A model generated the notes under the pieces. The model was not told where the DNA came from, did not search any database, and saw only the letters and a list, made by a program, of their open reading frames with translations. A stretch of DNA of 34,565 nt from Chitinophaga pinensis (GTDB lineage: Bacteria > Bacteroidota > Bacteroidia > UKL13-3). Below are positions 33,259 to 34,565 of the stretch, piece by piece. The position numbers and the translations under genes are program-made. The DNA is taken from positions 1 through 34,565 of the forward strand of contig CAMCEM010000014.1 in NCBI GenBank assembly GCA_945873755.1, written 5' to 3'. Position 1 is the stretch's first letter; every line of letters begins with the position of its first letter.

Positions 33259-34392
33259 ATGCAAAAAATAAAAACCATTTTATTATTTGTAGTATCAACT
33301 TTTATTGTTGCCTGCGGCAATGATAAAACAGAAAAAAAAACTGCGGAAACAGCTAATCCTGCAATGGTAAGTTTAACCAATGAGCAACTAACTAATGCCA
33401 ATGTGGTGTTAGGAAAATTTGAGCAAAAAAGCATATCAAGTATTTTAAAAGTAAATGGAAAAATAGATGTTCCACCACAAAACATGGTATCGGTAAGTGT
33501 GCCTTTGGGTGGTTATTTAAAATCGACCAAACTATTACCAGGCATGCATGTAAGCAAAGGAGAGGTGATTGCAGTAATGGAAGACCAACAGTACATTCAA
33601 TTGCAACAAGATTATTTATTGGCCAAAGCCAAACTAAATTTTATTCAAAGTGAATACAACCGACAAAAAGAACTAAACCAAAGCAAAGCCAGTAGCGATA
33701 AGATTTTTCAACAAACCGAATCAGAGTTTATTTCTCAAAAAATTACTTTAAAATCATTGGCAGAAAAGTTAAAATTAATTGGCCTTAATCCTGAAACAGT
33801 GAATGAAAATACAATTTCAAAAAGTATCAATATTTATTCGCCCATTAACGGATATGTTACCATGGTTAACGTAAACATTGGCAAATACTCACAACCAAGC
33901 GAGGTATTATTTGAACTAGTAAATCCCACGGATATTCACTTGGCATTAACTATTTTTGAAAAGGATTTGGCTCAAATAGAAATTGGACAAAAATTGGTGG
34001 CTTATACCAACAATAAACCTAATGAAAAACATCCATGTGAGATTATTTTGGTGGGTCATTCGGTATCAAAAGATAGGATTACAGAAGTGCATTGCCACTT
34101 TTTAGATTACGACAGAACCTTGCTTCCGGGCATGTATATGAATGCCGAAATTGAACTAAAAAACAACAAAGTAAATTCACTTCCTGTTGATGCCATTGTT
34201 AAGTTTGAAGGCAATCAATATGTGTTTGTAGCTATTGATAAAAACAATTTTGAAATGATACCAGTAACTGTTGGTGCAACTGAAAATGGTTATATTGAAA
34301 TAGTAAATGCCAAAGATTTTGATAACAAAAAAATTGTAACACAAGGTACATATAACTTACTAATGAAAAGCAAGAACAAAGCGGAGGAATAA
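33259..34392 (+). CDS. Periplasmic membrane-fusion lipoprotein (CusB/CzcB/HlyD family)
   Basis: The adaptor that links the RND pump to the outer membrane channel. The frame is open from 33070, but the first 63 residues are repeat-derived; ATG 33259 gives a proper lipoprotein signal, MQKIKTILLFVVSTFIVAC, with Cys19. The 377-residue product has a beta-barrel strand (VLKVNGKIDVPPQNMVSVSV), a lipoyl half-motif (GGYLKSTKLLPGMHVSKGEVIAVMED), a coiled-coil hairpin (about 110-180), the second lipoyl half (IYSPINGYVTMVNVNIGKYS) and a terminal domain (LPVDAIVKFEGNQYVFVAI). No His/Met-rich metal-binding N-terminus is seen. It closes the operon. Confidence 0.9.
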   Translation: MQKIKTILLFVVSTFIVACGNDKTEKKTAETANPAMVSLTNEQLTNANVVLGKFEQKSISSILKVNGKIDVPPQNMVSVSVPLGGYLKSTKLLPGMHVSKGEVIAVMEDQQYIQLQQDYLLAKAKLNFIQSEYNRQKELNQSKASSDKIFQQTESEFISQKITLKSLAEKLKLIGLNPETVNENTISKSINIYSPINGYVTMVNVNIGKYSQPSEVLFELVNPTDIHLALTIFEKDLAQIEIGQKLVAYTNNKPNEKHPCEIILVGHSVSKDRITEVHCHFLDYDRTLLPGMYMNAEIELKNNKVNSLPVDAIVKFEGNQYVFVAIDKNNFEMIPVTVGATENGYIEIVNAKDFDNKKIVTQGTYNLLMKSKNKAEE

Positions 34393-34464
34393 AAATTGAT
34401 TTGTGATTTTTGATTGATGATTTGTGAAATATACTTTGTCAAAATTTTGGACTTTGACTCAACT

Positions 34465-34498
34465 ATCCGAAGAGTTAGCGGAGCGCTCTTCGGATTTT
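34465..34498 (+). terminator. Hairpin downstream of the efflux operon
   Basis: ATCCGAAGAG (34465-34474) pairs perfectly with CTCTTCGGAT (34486-34495) around an 11-base loop, followed by TTT. It may end the operon or be another interspersed palindrome; the T run is short. A smaller hairpin GTGTC-TTG-GACAC lies at 34511-34523. Confidence 0.5.
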
Positions 34499-34565
34499 AA
34501 ATGAATTGTAGTGTCTTGGACACGGGCTAATTGAAACGAGTTACAAACTCTTATTTCATTTATTA

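Overview
The window is an AT-rich chromosomal segment from a member of the Bacteroidota. The evidence is a secreted protein with a gliding-motility-type (type IX, type B) C-terminal sorting domain, a SusC/haem-type TonB-dependent receptor, an E1 2-oxoacid dehydrogenase with alpha and beta subunits fused, several promoters of the Bacteroidota form (TTTG, about 20 bases, TAnnTTTG), and an almost complete lack of Shine-Dalgarno sequences. I cannot place it below class level. No rRNA, tRNA, CRISPR array, phage gene or transposase was seen.

Layout. (1) 32-2150, minus: serine synthesis genes serA and serC. (2) 2197-5330: a small beta-barrel protein, a rhomboid protease and a type IX-secreted protein. 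(3) 5428-8452, minus: a thioredoxin-fold protein without its cysteines, murA with Asp at the usual active-site Cys, and a metallo-beta-lactamase-fold hydrolase. (4) 8680-13828: acyl-ACP desaturase, ftsK, a small zinc-ribbon membrane protein and a PagL-like lipid A deacylase. (5) 13845-16258, minus: a TonB-dependent receptor broken by one nonsense codon and one single-base frameshift. (6) 16404-20599, plus: fused E1 dehydrogenase, a repeat-rich spacer, a TPR lipoprotein and a universal stress protein. (7) 20661-24400, minus: a tight run chrA (frameshifted in a T tract), a carboxypeptidase-regulatory-like protein, purB and a lipoprotein. (8) 24516-25572, minus: a pterin synthase and folE. (9) 25932-34392, plus: an ECF sigma factor, then a heavy-metal efflux locus (small uncharacterised protein, RND pump, GxxExxY nuclease-like gene, TolC-type outer membrane channel, cation diffusion facilitator, membrane-fusion lipoprotein).

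The most unusual part is the metal efflux locus. A GxxExxY / PD-(D/E)XK-like gene sits between the RND pump and its outer membrane partner. It is bounded by a 28-base inverted repeat (24 of 28 positions match). The left copy encodes the C-terminal tail of the pump. The right copy is the first of three copies with an exact 87-base (29-codon) period, and these encode the whole N-terminus of the TolC-type protein, including its only visible signal-peptide-like segment. The pump gene also carries an in-frame insertion of low-complexity repeat DNA, and the fusion-protein gene is preceded by a mosaic of short interspersed repeats read in frame with it. Repeat DNA has thus been accepted into, or right beside, three genes of one operon without breaking them, whereas elsewhere in the window similar repeats are seen only between genes.

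Two separate genes (the receptor and chrA) are each restored by adding one T to a homopolymer. This could be true decay, slipped-strand phase variation, or sequencing error, and reads would decide.
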